In this document: one piece after another, positions 21,909-32,408 of the stretch | How the letters are laid out: each line of letters opens with the position of its first letter | How positions within the stretch are numbered: the first letter of the stretch is position 1 | Assembly (NCBI GenBank): GCA_020466095.1 | Contig: CM035806.1 | Location: 113,417,080-113,481,079, forward strand | Length of the DNA stretch: 64,000 bases | Direction of reading: 5' to 3' | From: Chlorops oryzae | Lineage: Eukaryota > Arthropoda > Insecta > Diptera > Chloropidae | Made by a program: the position numbers and the translations under genes | The notes under the pieces: model-generated | What the model saw: only the letters and a program-made list of their open reading frames with translations | Database searches by the model: none | Told to the model about the DNA's origin: nothing

Positions 21909-23410
21909 ATGGAATCCAAAAAGAATGCAGTACAAAAAATTATTATGTCTAGGAGACTTTTGAACTTTTCAAAAATGATTGAAAGGACAAAAATTTGCGA
22001 TGACGCACTTCTGCTTCTTCAACGGCAGCATTTAGAACTATTGGAGGAATTGCAGGTGCTGACTACTGTCAGCATACAACTTACATCGGAAACGAGGTTG
22101 AAGTGGAAAATGGTAATGTTTTCAAAGAAATTCTTTTGTATTACATGTTTTTTATTGCAAGTAAATCTAATATGGTTTTAGGATCGAACTCAATCCTTCT
22201 GGGAAAATGATTGCCCATTGGCAGATGAAGCAACATTCAAAAACAACTTTAGAATGAGCAGGAGTCTTTTTTATAAGTTGTGCGATTTGCTTCCTGGGTT
22301 GGAAAAGAAAAATACGTACATGCGCGATGCGATACCGTTGGATAAAAGAGTCGCCATAGCATTGTACGCCCTAGGGTCATCTGCCGAGTATCGTACGATT
22401 GCGAACATGTTCGGTGTGGGGAAATCGACAGTTTGTGAGATCCTCTTGAGCTTTTGTGCAGAAGTTTGGAGAGTGATGGCGCCGATGTATTTGAACCATT
22501 TTCCACTCTCCAAAGAAAAAATTGAAAGCTTGGTTCAAGAATTTGAGTCACTTGGTTTTCCACAATGTATGGGAGCGCTTGGTAAGCATGTTCAATTTGT
22601 CAAGCTTGTATTTTTATTCATTGAAATATTTGATAGATGGCTGCCACATTGAAATTCACCCATCCAACGAAGACGCTACGGATTACTACAACTATAAGGG
22701 CTGGTATTCGATTATTTTGTTGGCCTTGGTGGACGCTAGGTAGAAGTACTTAACTATTTGTATGATGTGATTTATTAACTCTATATATTTTTAGATGTCG
22801 ATTTATTTATGTGAGCTCAGGTAGCCCGGGACGTTGCAATGATTCGGCAATATTTCAATCGTCTTCACTTAAACGGCAGTTGGATGAATGCAGCCTTTTA
22901 AGTGACTTGCGGAAAAAGATTTCGGATGTAGATGTCCCAGTGTCGATCATTGGGGACTCTGCATTTCGTTTAAGCGTTAAGCTAATGAAGCCTTACGCAT
23001 TCCACATCAACCAAAGTCGCCAGCAAAAGCAATATAATTATGCCCTATCAAAAGCACGAAGAGTAGTGGAGAACGCTTTTGGTCACTTGAAAGGCCGGTT
23101 TAGGCGCATTGGAAAAGGCATAGACAATGCCATAAAAAACGCCAATGTAATCATTTTATCGTGCTGTGTTCTTCATAACTTCCTGAATGAAAACAACGAT
23201 GTGATCAACGAAAATTGGGTGCGAGCGTTGGAATCTGTGGAAGCAAATCGGACCTATCCGGAATATGTGGAATCAATAACTGACCACGCCAATGATCCAG
23301 AGAGCATCAGAAATGCAATAGCTGCATATTTATGTAAGCATAATAAACATATTTTATTTCATATTAAAAAATTAAAAAACAGCCTTCATTTCACAGTCTT
23401 TAACATTTAA
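21909..23410 (+). CDS. PIF/Harbinger transposase (DDE nuclease), with introns
   Basis: Exon 1 starts ATG 21909 and ends at a GTAATG donor near 22111; exon 2 begins after TTTTAG at 22181. Introns near 22582-22636 (GTAAGC...GATAG) and 22741-22794 (GTAGAA...TTTTAG) join later exons. The catalytic Asp residues are in IDGCHIEI and IIGDSAFRL, and the Glu in RRVVENAFGHLKGRFR. A helix-turn-helix-like block around EYRTIANMFGVGKSTV precedes them. The frame stops at 23410, but a good donor (TAT/GTAAGC, 23336) and an acceptor at 24539 suggest an alternative Arg-rich last exon to about 24636. No lesion is seen, so it may be functional with its partner gene. Confidence 0.85.
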
Positions 23411-23479
23411 CTTCATTGTACGTAGTTATAAAAATTAAAAAAGAAAAAAAAAATTATATATAGGAGTCATCTGAAGCTA

Positions 23480-25352
23480 CGGTCTCTTCAGGAATTCGAT
23501 CAATGCCTTTTGAAGTTCAGCTTCTCTATCGACGTATTCTTTTAATATGTTTTTCTTCTCTTCCTCTATTTCTAATAGTTTTCTTGATGTTCTTTTCATT
23601 TCCTCCTGCATATTGTCCAAATTTGTCTCTACTTTTTTTAAAACATTCACCAAACTTTCTTTATACCCGACACACTCTGTGTCGAGGGTATATTGCGTTT
23701 GTGTGGTTGTGTGTAACACCCAGAACCAGTCGAGATAGACCATACAAAATATATATAGAAATGATCAGTGTCACCAGGAGATTCGATTTAGACATGTCCG
23801 TCCGTCTGTCCGTCTGTCCGTCTGTTTGTATACAGTTATCTTATCGAAGGAGTTGAGATATCTCGACAAAATTTGGTATGCGTGCTCACAGGGACATGAG
23901 TAAGAACAAGTTCGAGAATGGACCCGATCGGACCATTTTTAGGGGTACCTCCAGTACTAGGGTCTGTTACGAAAATCACAAAAACTGCTCTAAAAGCGAA
24001 GTTTTTCAACACATTTTGATGAAATTGGATATTTGATCATATTTAAAGGCCAGTAATATTATTTCCAAAAATTGAAAAAGTGGGCGTGGCAGAAGGGCGG
24101 TTTTCGAAAATTGTCTCCTACACCCGAAATTCAAATGGGACTTGAACGAAATTTGGCACTTATGCTTCCTTTGTAGCCTTTAACATCCTCCCAAAAAATT
24201 TTCTTGATCGGGCCATTTTTAAGGGTACCTCCAGTACTAGGGTCTGTCACAAAAATCCCAAAATTGCCTTAAAATCGGACTTTTTCGCAATATTTCAATG
24301 AAACTTAGAATTCGAGCGTATATTTAAGCCTCCGATAAGAGTTCAAAAAAATTGGAAAAGTGGGCGTGACAAAGGGGCGGTTTTGATAAAGAAATCTAAG
24401 AAAAGTCGGTATATGGGACCCCTTATGGTCTTAAACACCTCTTGATATTAAAAGTTATTTGAACACGTGTGTCTGTGTCGGGTATTCTATTGTCAGGCTC
24501 GCCTGACTATAACACCCTTACTTGTTTTTATTTCTTTTAGATGTGGACGATGACGGCAGCATGGACATGCAGGATAGGCAGCGGCGAAGGCAGCGGCGAA
24601 GGCAGCGGCGAAGGCAGCGGCGAAGCGATGTCGGATGATGGCGAAGCTGTGTTCATTGGTGGTGATGATAGCGGCAGCGGCGACGGGCTTCTGATTGAAG
24701 AGTTTATATCTTGAAAATAAAAACAACATGAATTTAAAGATTTTATAATTTTATTTGATTTGTTAGTTTACCGTTTATGCTATCGTGCACCAAGTTTTCA
24801 CAATTGTGACTTTTGTAAGGCGTCAACAACATGTGCATTTCATTATATAGGTCCCAATCTGACGGCGACCCACCTGAGCTTCCAATTTTTTGCTTTTCTT
24901 TTCTGTTGGATGGATATGATGACAATAAAGCACACAATACATTAGGGGTTTTTACTATTGTGCATTTGAGCATGACGAACAAAAAACATGCTTTTTTGCA
25001 CTTTACACTAACAAAATATACGTAAAAGCACGCTCATGCTCAAATGCACTGGATAGTGAATTCCGCTATTATTTCGTATAACTTACTTATATCGAGTGGT
25101 CAAGTTGTGCATTTTTGATTTCAATTCCTCAACTGAGTAGTTGAAGCCTTGGCATTCCATTTCCACGCCGATTTCAGCTATCACGTGCGAATTCTTTCGA
25201 CAGCCTCTCAATTGCGACATCTTTCCATCCCATATGGCTATTAATGCCCGCTCACTGGCCTGCTCCCACTTACTGGCACTTTTTCTGACTGTTAAAGAAA
25301 ACAATCAGTCGGTAAAATACATTTTTCTAAATGTACTTACGTTTTTTTTCCA
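23480..25352 (-). CDS. Myb/SANT-like DNA-binding partner protein of Harbinger 1
   Basis: Read on the minus strand. A short first exon (ATGGAAAAAAAAC, ending 25340) is followed by an intron with GTAAGT and TTTAACAG. The main exon (25285-25083) encodes a trihelix Myb/SANT fold with SASKWEQASERALIAIWDGK and NLTTRYK. After GTAAGTTATACG, a further exon (about 24904-24765) reads KEKQKIGSSGGSPSDWDLYN. A coiled-coil C-terminal piece lies at 23657-23480 (KKVETNLDNMQEEMKR, EEEKKNILKEYVDREAEL) beyond the mini-me insertion. Such proteins deliver Harbinger transposase to the nucleus and the element ends. The C-terminal piece lies antisense inside the possible last intron of the transposase. The exon chain between 24765 and 23657 is uncertain. 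Confidence 0.65.
23664..24484 (+). repeat. mini-me-like repeat, copy 1
   Basis: Starts TACCCGACAC and ends GTGTCGGGTA, a 10-bp inverted end pair. It contains TATATATAG, a conserved linker (ATGATCAGTGTCACC...CGATTTAGACATGTCCGTC) and a (GTCY)n tract. This order of a TA tract, linker and GTCY tract is the described layout of dipteran mini-me elements. No coding capacity. Confidence 0.7.
24573..24627 (+). repeat. 12-bp minisatellite GGCAGCGGCGAA, about 4.5 copies
   Basis: Tandem GGCAGCGGCGAA units just downstream of a TTTCTTTTAG acceptor. In one plus frame they encode Arg/Gln repeats, in another Gly-Ser-Gly-Glu, so they could add a basic or acidic tail to the transposase. Confidence 0.85.
24955..25056. 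repeat. Inverted repeat inside a Myb/SANT-gene intron
   Basis: Arms CTATTGTGCATTTGAGCATG (about 24955) and its near complement (about 25034-25056) enclose about 60 bp. Probably a small hairpin element. Confidence 0.55.
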
Positions 25353-25593
25353 TTTCGCCCGCGCCGTAGTTAATCACAACTGAGAACAAAGCCAACTGTC
25401 AAACGAAACGAAACCGAACACAATTTTCTCGTGAGAACGGTGGTGTTTCATTCGTGTTTCAGAGAGCCGAAACATGTGTTTCGGTGTAAAGTGAGAATGC
25501 CCTATAAGCCTAATAATTCACATTATTCGACTAACTTATAGACACTTCATGTTTCCAAAAAAGATTTCTAAAATCGACTGCATTTTCAAAAAT

Positions 25594-25606
25594 ATTATGG
25601 TGAGGC
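25594..25606 (+). repeat. Left target-site duplication of the Jockey-clade LINE
   Basis: ATTATGGTGAGGC here and at 30899-30911. The right copy is continuous with the Tc1 right terminal repeat, which shows that the LINE landed in that repeat. Confidence 0.92.
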
Positions 25607-25920
25607 AACCTGGCAACCCTGGTCGAGTAAAGTCGAATAAAGTTCGCGCTCCAGTAAAAAAAAATCGAAATAATAGTAATTAAAGTTCGTATTTAGTGAA
25701 ACTAAAGTAAAAATTAGGCAGAAGCCCAAAGGAAAGCGGGATCCAAGGTTTCGTCGTGAATTGGGTGCCGTTCCATCCAAATAGTAAAGCTAAGTATTGC
25801 GACAAACAAACATACAGATATATGTGTTTTGGTTTTATATTGTAATCAAATTACAGACACACACTAGACAAAGACAACTGGTCCCTGCAGCTGTTTACAG
25901 CTGACAGGTGTTCCAAACTG

Positions 25921-27519
25921 GTGGTGGAAATACTGGTTTCAATGCCAGTTAATAGATCGCCTCCAAAGCTAAGCGTGGACACAAACCATCAAATATATGG
26001 AAATATCAACAATGTTCCGCAACTTCCTAGTAGGGAAATAAACGAAAGTGGTGACAACCTGGACCAGTCTGACAGTCTTCAACCAGGTACAAATCAATTT
26101 TCAAGCTTAAAAAGCCATTTCGAAAGGAAAAGGTCGCATTCGGTTAGTGTAATGAATTCATGTGTAATGAAGGAAAATAGCTGCAACAACACTTCCTCGG
26201 GTAAAGCCTTAAAATCCCCTGTAGCCAGTACTTCTAGCGCTACTCCCAAACTTTCTTCGCCCAATCAGAGCAAAAATGCAGTTGTTTCTGAAAAAAAACC
26301 AAACCAAACTATACAAAAACAAAATGACCAGCAGGCGGTGCTTATCGGTATGCACCGTTATATTAATATAACGAAAAGGAAAAGAAGCCCTTCCGGGAAA
26401 AATGACTCTAGGGCCAAGCTTAACAAAACGGAAGTCCCTGCTTCCCAAAAAACATTAACGGGAAATCGTTTCGCCCCATTGGCTGAAATCTCAAACGAGA
26501 ATTCAACCGAAAATCAGCCAAAAAAAGAGCTTAAACCGCCTCCAATCTATTTGCGTGAGAGGAGCTCAAACGCGCTTGTTGCCAAATTGGCTACATTATT
26601 AGGAAATAGCGATTTCCATGTAGTTCCCTTAACAAAGGGTAATATACATGAAACCAAAATCCAAACTACCACTGAGGACAGTTTCCGCAGGGTTGTTAAA
26701 GAGTTTGAAGGGGCAAATAAAAATTTTTATACATACCAGCTTAAGAGTAGCAAAGGTATAACAGTTGTGATCAAAGGCATCGAAGCCGAAGTTGACACAA
26801 ATGATATAAAAAGTGCGCTAGGGGAAAAGGGCTTCCATGCAAGATCGGTCATAAATATATTTAATAAAGCGAAAATCCCTCAGCCCATGTTTAAAGTTGA
26901 TCTTTTGCCTGACAACTTAAAACTTAAGAAAAACGAAACGCATCCAATATATAACTTGCAATTCCTTTTGCATCGTAAAATAACGGTCGAAGAGCCACAC
27001 AAGAGAAATGGTCCTATCCAATGTGCCAACTGTCAGGAATTTGGTCACACAAAGTCATATTGCACCCTGCGCCCCGTTTGCGTAATATGCGGCGAGCTTC
27101 ACCATAGTTCGGTCTGTAACAAAAAAGCTCAAAATGATCGCAGATTAATTAAATGTAGTAACTGCCAAGGAAACCATACTGCAAACTACAGAGGTTGCCT
27201 AGTTTATCAAGACCTGAAAAAGCGAATTAATATCAAGAAAGAATCAGCTCGCAATCCTTCAAAAAACATTACTGTCTCTGTACCGTTATCCAATCCAAAC
27301 CTTAATAACAACCCTGCAACTTCAGGTATTTCGTATGCAAATGTTCTAAAATCTGCAATGAATAATAGTTCTCCCTCTAACGCGAATAATAATCTTGAGA
27401 TTATGATATCGACTCTAACTCAAAGTTTATCACAATTTATGCAAGCAATGCAAAGCTCGCTCGATAGAATTGTGCAAATGCAAACACAATTAATGACCGC
27501 ACTTTTAGCTAAGATATGA
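25921..27519 (+). CDS. Jockey-clade LINE ORF1: gag-like nucleic-acid-binding protein
   Basis: 532 uninterrupted residues. The first 170 residues are Ser/Asn/Lys-rich. A conserved region from about 270 to 360 (VVIKGIEAEVDTNDIKSAL onward) matches the PRE/C2HC-associated domain of Jockey-type gag proteins. It is followed by zinc knuckles CANCQEFGHTKSYC, CVICGELHHSSVC and CSNCQGNHTANYRGC. A Gln-rich tail closes the protein. It should coat the element RNA. Several in-frame ATGs exist; Met8 (MPVNRS) is a likely alternative start. Confidence 0.88.
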   Translation: MVEILVSMPVNRSPPKLSVDTNHQIYGNINNVPQLPSREINESGDNLDQSDSLQPGTNQFSSLKSHFERKRSHSVSVMNSCVMKENSCNNTSSGKALKSPVASTSSATPKLSSPNQSKNAVVSEKKPNQTIQKQNDQQAVLIGMHRYINITKRKRSPSGKNDSRAKLNKTEVPASQKTLTGNRFAPLAEISNENSTENQPKKELKPPPIYLRERSSNALVAKLATLLGNSDFHVVPLTKGNIHETKIQTTTEDSFRRVVKEFEGANKNFYTYQLKSSKGITVVIKGIEAEVDTNDIKSALGEKGFHARSVINIFNKAKIPQPMFKVDLLPDNLKLKKNETHPIYNLQFLLHRKITVEEPHKRNGPIQCANCQEFGHTKSYCTLRPVCVICGELHHSSVCNKKAQNDRRLIKCSNCQGNHTANYRGCLVYQDLKKRINIKKESARNPSKNITVSVPLSNPNLNNNPATSGISYANVLKSAMNNSSPSNANNNLEIMISTLTQSLSQFMQAMQSSLDRIVQMQTQLMTALLAKI

Positions 27520-30230
27520 GTGTTCTAAAAATTTGTGCCTGGAATGCGAACGGGTTAACAAAACATAAACTAGAGATTCAGAATTTTTTAAATCAAGAGG
27601 AAGTTGACGTCATGCTTCTCTCTGAAACTCATTTAACAAATAAAAATTTCTTTTCAATCACCGGGTATAAATTTTATCAAACCAACCACCCAGATGGTAA
27701 GGCGCATGGAGGCACGGGTATACTCATTCGTAGAAGAATACAGCATTTCTCTATGGATTCTTAAAGTTATGAATTTATTCAGGCAACGTCAATCTGCGTC
27801 GTATTGCAAGGGAAAAATATCGTACTTTCGGCAATCTACTGCCCGCCGCGCTTTTGTGTTACGGAAACGCTGTTCTTAGACTTCTTTAAGACTTTGGGTG
27901 ATAAGTTTCTAGCAGCAGGAGACTATAATGCGAAGCACACTTTCTGGGGCTCCAGAACGTGCAATCCCAAGGGTCAACAATTATACAAGGCAATTATCAA
28001 TAAAAATAATTCTCTTGACTTTGTATCTCCCAGACAGCCAACTTATTGGCCAACAGATCTCCAAAAAATTCCAGACCTCTTAGATTTCGGTATAACTAAA
28101 GGTATTGCAAGAGAGCTAATTTCTGCAAAAACAACTACCGACCTCTCCTCGGATCATTCCCCGGTTTTATTTGCTTTAAATAAATATCCGGTTGAAGTTG
28201 AACGTCCACTCAGCTTAACAAATCCAAGTACAAATTGGCTAAAATACAAAAAATACATAAGTGCGCATATTCATACGAATTATAAAATTGAATGCCATGA
28301 GCATATTGACGACGCCGTAACTGTGTTTAATTCGTATCTAGGATCAGCAGCGCAAAATGCGACTCCTCGTTTTGAATATAGCTCAAATAGGACTTTCTCA
28401 AATAGGGAAATCGAAAAACTCGTCGCAGAAAAACGAAGGCTCAGACGCGAATGGCAACGGTCCCGGTCTCCGTTGGCCAAAAACAAACTAAAAGAAGTAG
28501 AAAAAAAGCTTAGAATAGCTCTAAATAGGGAAAAAGAATCTAAAGCTCACAACTTTGTCGAAAATCTTACGCCTGTAGGCTCAAATCGTAGCTCCTTGTG
28601 GTTGGCAAGCCGTTTTCTTAAGACTCCTGTGCAGAGTGAAACACCTGTTCGGTGTCCCAACAGTGGTTGGGCGCGCTCAGACGAAGAGAAGGCTACAGCT
28701 TTTGCTTTGCACCTTAATAAAGTATTCCAACCGAATCCGAGTAATTCTGAGTATACTCTTCCGAACGAATCCGAAAATACACGCGGAATTTCCGTCCAAA
28801 TTAGTTCAAGTGAAATTTCGGGTATCATAAAAAATGAACTTGTGACAAAAAAAGCCCCGGGACATGATCTTGTCACTCCAAAAATGTTAAAAAATATCCC
28901 ATCTGTAGCAGTACAGTTTTTAACAGTCTTGTTCAATGCAATAATTAAATTCAGTTACTTTCCAAAAGATTGGAAACGATCGGTCATTAAAATGGTGCCT
29001 AAGCCAGGAAAGGACCCTACCCAAACATCCTCTTATAGACCAATTAGCCTTCTCCCTTGCCTCTCAAAACTATTCGAAAAGGTTCTTTTAGCTAAATTAA
29101 CACCTTATTTGCAAGAGCAGAATATAATTCCAAAACATCAATTCGGGTTTAGGAAACAACACGGTACTATCGAACAGGTAAATCGAATTATCAACGAAAT
29201 CAGGATTGCCTATGAAAATCGGGAGTATTGCTCTGCAGTATTCATAGATGTGCAGCAAGCATTCGACAAAGTCTGGCACGATGGATTGTTGTACAAAATC
29301 AGAAAACTACTTCCCGTTAATTTTCACGCGATCTTTGAGTCATATTTAAAACATAGAACGTTCCAAGTAAAACATAACTCGTACATTACAAAAAGTTTTG
29401 AAATCAATGCAGGAGTACCCCAAGGGAGTGTTGTTGGGCCTTTTCTTTATCTAGTATACACAGCAGATATTCCTTATAACGATCGAATCGTGATTTCAAC
29501 ATTTGCTGATGACACAGCGGTCCTTAGTCGGCACAAGGACATTAGTGTTGCAACTTCTACACTGCAAGATCATCTCAACAAAATACAAAATTGGCTTTCT
29601 AAATGGCGTATCAAAATAAATGAGATCAAATGCCAACATATTACTTTCACGCTCAAAAGAAAAGCTTCTCCGGACATTTTTCTCAATAACGTACGCATCC
29701 CACAATGCGAAGATATCACATATCTCGGTATTCATTTGGACAAAAGATTGACATGGCGCAAGCATATTGAAGCCAAGAGAACCCAAATGAAACTTAAAGC
29801 CATAAGCCTGCACTGGTTAATAAATAGCCGTTCTCCTCTAAAACTTGAGTATAAGATCCTCCTGTACAATGAAGTTATAAAACCAATATGGATGTACGGG
29901 TTACAATTGTACGGGAATGCAAGCGCTTCGAATATAGAAATCCTGCAAAGAGCGCAGTCCAAAATACTAAGGACTATAACGGGAGCTCCTTGGTTTATCT
30001 CAAATGAACGGATTCATAGAGAGTTAAACGTTGAACTGGTCAAAGCTGAGTTCACCAAAATCAAAGAAAAGTATTTTAATAAATTGCGAACTCATGTAAA
30101 TCCACTTGCGCGTGTACTGTCGAACATATCGAACTCTTCGAGATTAAAAAGGAATGATCGACCAGCGATTTCAAATCATTCTTCTACAGCAGGAGCTTTC
30201 CATGCACATCCATCAACTCTGCTTCCCTAG
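27516..30230 (+). pseudogene. Jockey-clade LINE ORF2 with one in-frame stop
   Basis: One frame of about 900 codons interrupted only by TAA at 27762-27764; the parts before and after are in the same frame. The endonuclease starts ICAWNANGLTKHKLEIQNFL and continues after the stop with AGDYNAKHTFWGS and SSDHSPVLF. The reverse transcriptase has SYRPISLLPCLSKLFEKVLL, HQFGFRKQHGT, VFIDVQQAFDKVWHDGLL, GVPQGSVVGP and FADDTAVLS. The stop lies in the endonuclease, so target nicking would be lost while downstream reinitiation could still make the polymerase part. The element leader and ORF1 are undamaged, which argues for a recent lesion. Confidence 0.9.
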
Positions 30231-30285
30231 CAGATCGACACGCGTTTCTTGGTACATTCCATGCACGTCCGTCAAAACAGCTGAT

Positions 30286-30590
30286 CGGTATCTCGGTGGG
30301 TGCTCCTAGTACCCAATGCATTTCTCCATGCAATCCACGCCAAAACAGCTCTTTTAGCTTATCGGTATCTCGGTGGGTGCTCCTAGTACCCAATGCATTT
30401 CTCCATGCAATCCAACGTCAAAACAGCTCTTTTAGCTTATCGGTATCTCGGTGGGTGCTCCTAGTACCCAATGCATTTCTCCATGCAATCCAACGTCAAA
30501 ACAGCTCTTTTAGCTTATCGGTATCTCGGCGGGTGCTCCTAGCACCCAATGCATTTCTCCATGCAATCAACGTCAAAACAGCTACGCGCT
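30286..30590 (+). repeat. Four 77-78-bp tandem repeats in the LINE 3' untranslated region
   Basis: Units start CGGTATCTCGGTGGG at 30286, 30363, 30441 and 30519. Each holds two small palindromes: GGGTGCTCCTAGTACCC and TGCATTTCTCCATGCA. A half-related unit precedes them. Spurious frames read through the array. Confidence 0.93.
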
Positions 30591-30931
30591 TCCTGTATGC
30601 ATATATGCGGTTGTAACAAATCAGCTCTCCTAGCTGCTTAAATCGTTTACCCTAGAGGAAAACACCGGAAATATTTCGCGTGCTCCTTCACACATCAGTT
30701 AAGCCTAGTTAACGTTACCTGAGGCCCGCTATTGATAAAAACTTGCGACTCATAAACTTTTCGAAATTAAGGAAATGCTTTGTGATCTGTAGTTTTGTTA
30801 AACTAGGTGTAAGATTTTGAAACTTATTGCAAGACTCCTACTTTACAGGAGTGATACAATAAATAATAAAACGTTTAAAAAAAAAAAAAAAAAAAAAAAT
30901 TATGGTGAGGCTATCATTTTGGAACGGAGTG

Positions 30932-31083
30932 TATATTATGAATAAATTGAAATTGAAATAAATTCTGTACATAAATAAAACCAAAATCCTACTCATATGG
31001 GTTTCCAGTCACTGCAATATAACCGGAAATGAACTATATAGAAAATAATAGAAGCAAAAAATGGAGATGCGTTCCCTCTAAAA
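30932..31083. other. Short spacer between Tc1 and the Helitron
   Basis: AT-rich, starting with the TA duplication of the Tc1 element. No feature seen. Confidence 0.5.
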
Positions 31084-32050
31084 TCTATACTCTATACTAA
31101 TATTATAAAGCTGAAGAGTTTGTTTGTTTGAACGCGCTAATCTCAGGAACTACTGGTTCGAATTGAAAATTTTTTTTGTGTTAGATAGTGCATTTATCGA
31201 GGAAGGCTTTAAGTTATATAACGTCCCCCTAAAAAGGGGGCGGGGGGTCAAAAAGGGGTTCAAAGGTTATATGATTTTGCTCAATACGTATTTGTACAAT
31301 TTCATTTGCCTTTCCCTGTTTGTTTGTATGAGCGTTACACAATTTGTAACAATTTCTTATTCACATTTCTAAAATTCTCATTAGCTTTATGCGGATTTTA
31401 ATATAAGAGCAGACTACATTTTCGTCGCAATTAAGTTTTTATTTCCTGCGTTCTTTCTTCCATTTGCGTCCATTTGTTCTTGATAAAGAGTATTTAATTG
31501 TGAAAAACAATTGTCTCCGGCATCACATAATTTCAATCAACATCTTTGAGGATACTACAATTTTATAATAATTAAAGCTCCCCGTTATGGAAGTCTGTTC
31601 ATACCTTAAAATTATATACGAATATGAGAGCACATTTGGGGGAGGTAGTACAAGTTTTGCTTCAAAATTACTTTTAACAGGAGACGGGAAAGTACCTCAT
31701 TTTGAAAATAAAATTGAAATTGATCGCGATTTAGGAGAAAGAATGACTACAATTGAGGATTTAATATCGAAAGTGTATCCTGATATTTTCGAAATAGAAA
31801 CCAAAAATTATCAATGGATGTGTCAAAAGGCAATATTGGCGGCGAGAAACAGTAGCGTTGACGAAATTAATGACCTGATTTTAACTTAGCTTCCAGGAGA
31901 TATAGTTACTTACACATCTATTGATAATGTAATGGATCAAGAAGATGCGGTCCATTACCCACAGGAGTTTCTTAACTCTTTAAGCCCGAGTGGCCTTCCC
32001 CCACCTTTACTCAAGTTAAAAAATGGTGCCCCAATAAGATTAAAGTTTGA
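31084..32050 (+). mobile_element. Helitron remnant with 5' terminus
   Basis: The sequence TCTATACTAATATTATAAAG (31091), followed by GTTTGTTTGAACGCGC and AACTACTGG, matches the 5' terminus common to insect Helitrons. The exact TC end may be 31084 (preceded by A) or 31091. Inside is a short C-terminal piece of the helicase. Most of the Rep/helicase gene and a CTRR 3' end are missing. Confidence 0.75.
31587..32039 (+). pseudogene. Helitron Pif1-like helicase C-terminal fragment
   Basis: The frame reads LLTGDGKVPHFENK, then MTTIEDLISKVYPDI, then ILAARNSSVDEIN, the end of the Helitron helicase. After an in-frame TAG (31887-31889) the same frame continues LPGDIVTYTSIDNVMD, HYPQEFLNSL and LPPPLLKLKNGAPI. 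The homology stops near 32039. The ATP-binding motifs are absent, so it is a dead fragment of the enzyme that would unwind DNA during rolling-circle transposition. Confidence 0.8.
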
Positions 32051-32245
32051 TGCAAAATTGCTTTTTCTTCCTGGAATCGCTAAAATCCCTTTTTTCTTTA
32101 CGAGATTCCTCGCTTCCGCAACAAGAAATCTTGATGTGTTCATCGTATGCGCTGTTTTGGGTACACTCCGGTTTTTTGGCAAAAGAGTTAAAATTCTCTT
32201 TCTATCAGATTTGGTTGCATCTTTCTCATGATATTTTTGTTTCAA
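32040..32245 (-). pseudogene. Fragment of an uncharacterised repetitive arthropod protein family
   Basis: The minus frame contains KRILTLLPKNRSV followed by RNLVKKKGILAIPGRK. I recognise this spacing from repetitive, transposon-linked arthropod proteins of unknown function. It abuts the Helitron fragment and is too short for a domain call. Confidence 0.35.
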
Positions 32246-32408
32246 TTCGGCAATATAACCGGAAGGAAAATCTTGTTCATCCTAAAAAAACCAATCGATA
32301 TTTTGAAATTTAAGATATGCAACCGGCAATATTACAAAACAACATTTAATAATTACTTCTGAATAGTCGCTGAATATCGAGAAACAATCATCGTCATCAG
32401 TCATATAT

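Larger units (their letters stand above)
21610..25504 (+). mobile_element. PIF/Harbinger element 1, two-gene type
   Basis: Left end TAGCATGTTCTCAC and right end (inverted) TAGGGCATTCTCAC continue into shared CATGTTTCGGCTCTC. TAA flanks both sides (21607-21609, 25505-25507), the 3-bp TWA duplication of this superfamily. It carries a transposase on the plus strand and a convergent Myb/SANT-like gene on the minus strand, the standard pair for Harbinger elements. A mini-me repeat sits between them. The transposase frame looks intact across its introns. Confidence 0.87.
25607..30898 (+). mobile_element. Full-length Jockey-clade LINE
   Basis: 5.3 kb bounded by the 13-bp duplication ATTATGGTGAGGC. 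It has a 314-bp leader, ORF1, ORF2 overlapping by ATGA (27516-27519), a 3' untranslated region with tandem repeats, an AATAAA-like signal near 30859 and an A tail ending at 30898. ORF2 has a single in-frame stop, so this copy is probably not autonomous. Confidence 0.9.
20094..30931 (+). mobile_element. Tc1-family element with IR/DR ends, split by two insertions
   Basis: Outer inverted ends CACTCCGTTCCAAA (20094) and its complement (ending 30931) are flanked by TA on both sides. Each end also has an inner direct copy of the GATAGCCTCAC end word, at about 20307-20327 on the left and 21487-21506 on the right. This is the IR/DR layout known from Sleeping Beauty, Bari and Paris. Subtracting the PIF/Harbinger insert (21610-25504 plus TAA) and the LINE (25607-30898 plus 13 bp) leaves about 1635 bp, the normal Tc1 size. 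The transposase inside is broken. Confidence 0.85.

Noticed and set aside
30296..30616. A 106-residue plus frame with repeated SRWVLLVPNAFLHA
   Set aside because: It is a by-product of the 77-78-bp tandem repeats in the LINE 3' untranslated region.
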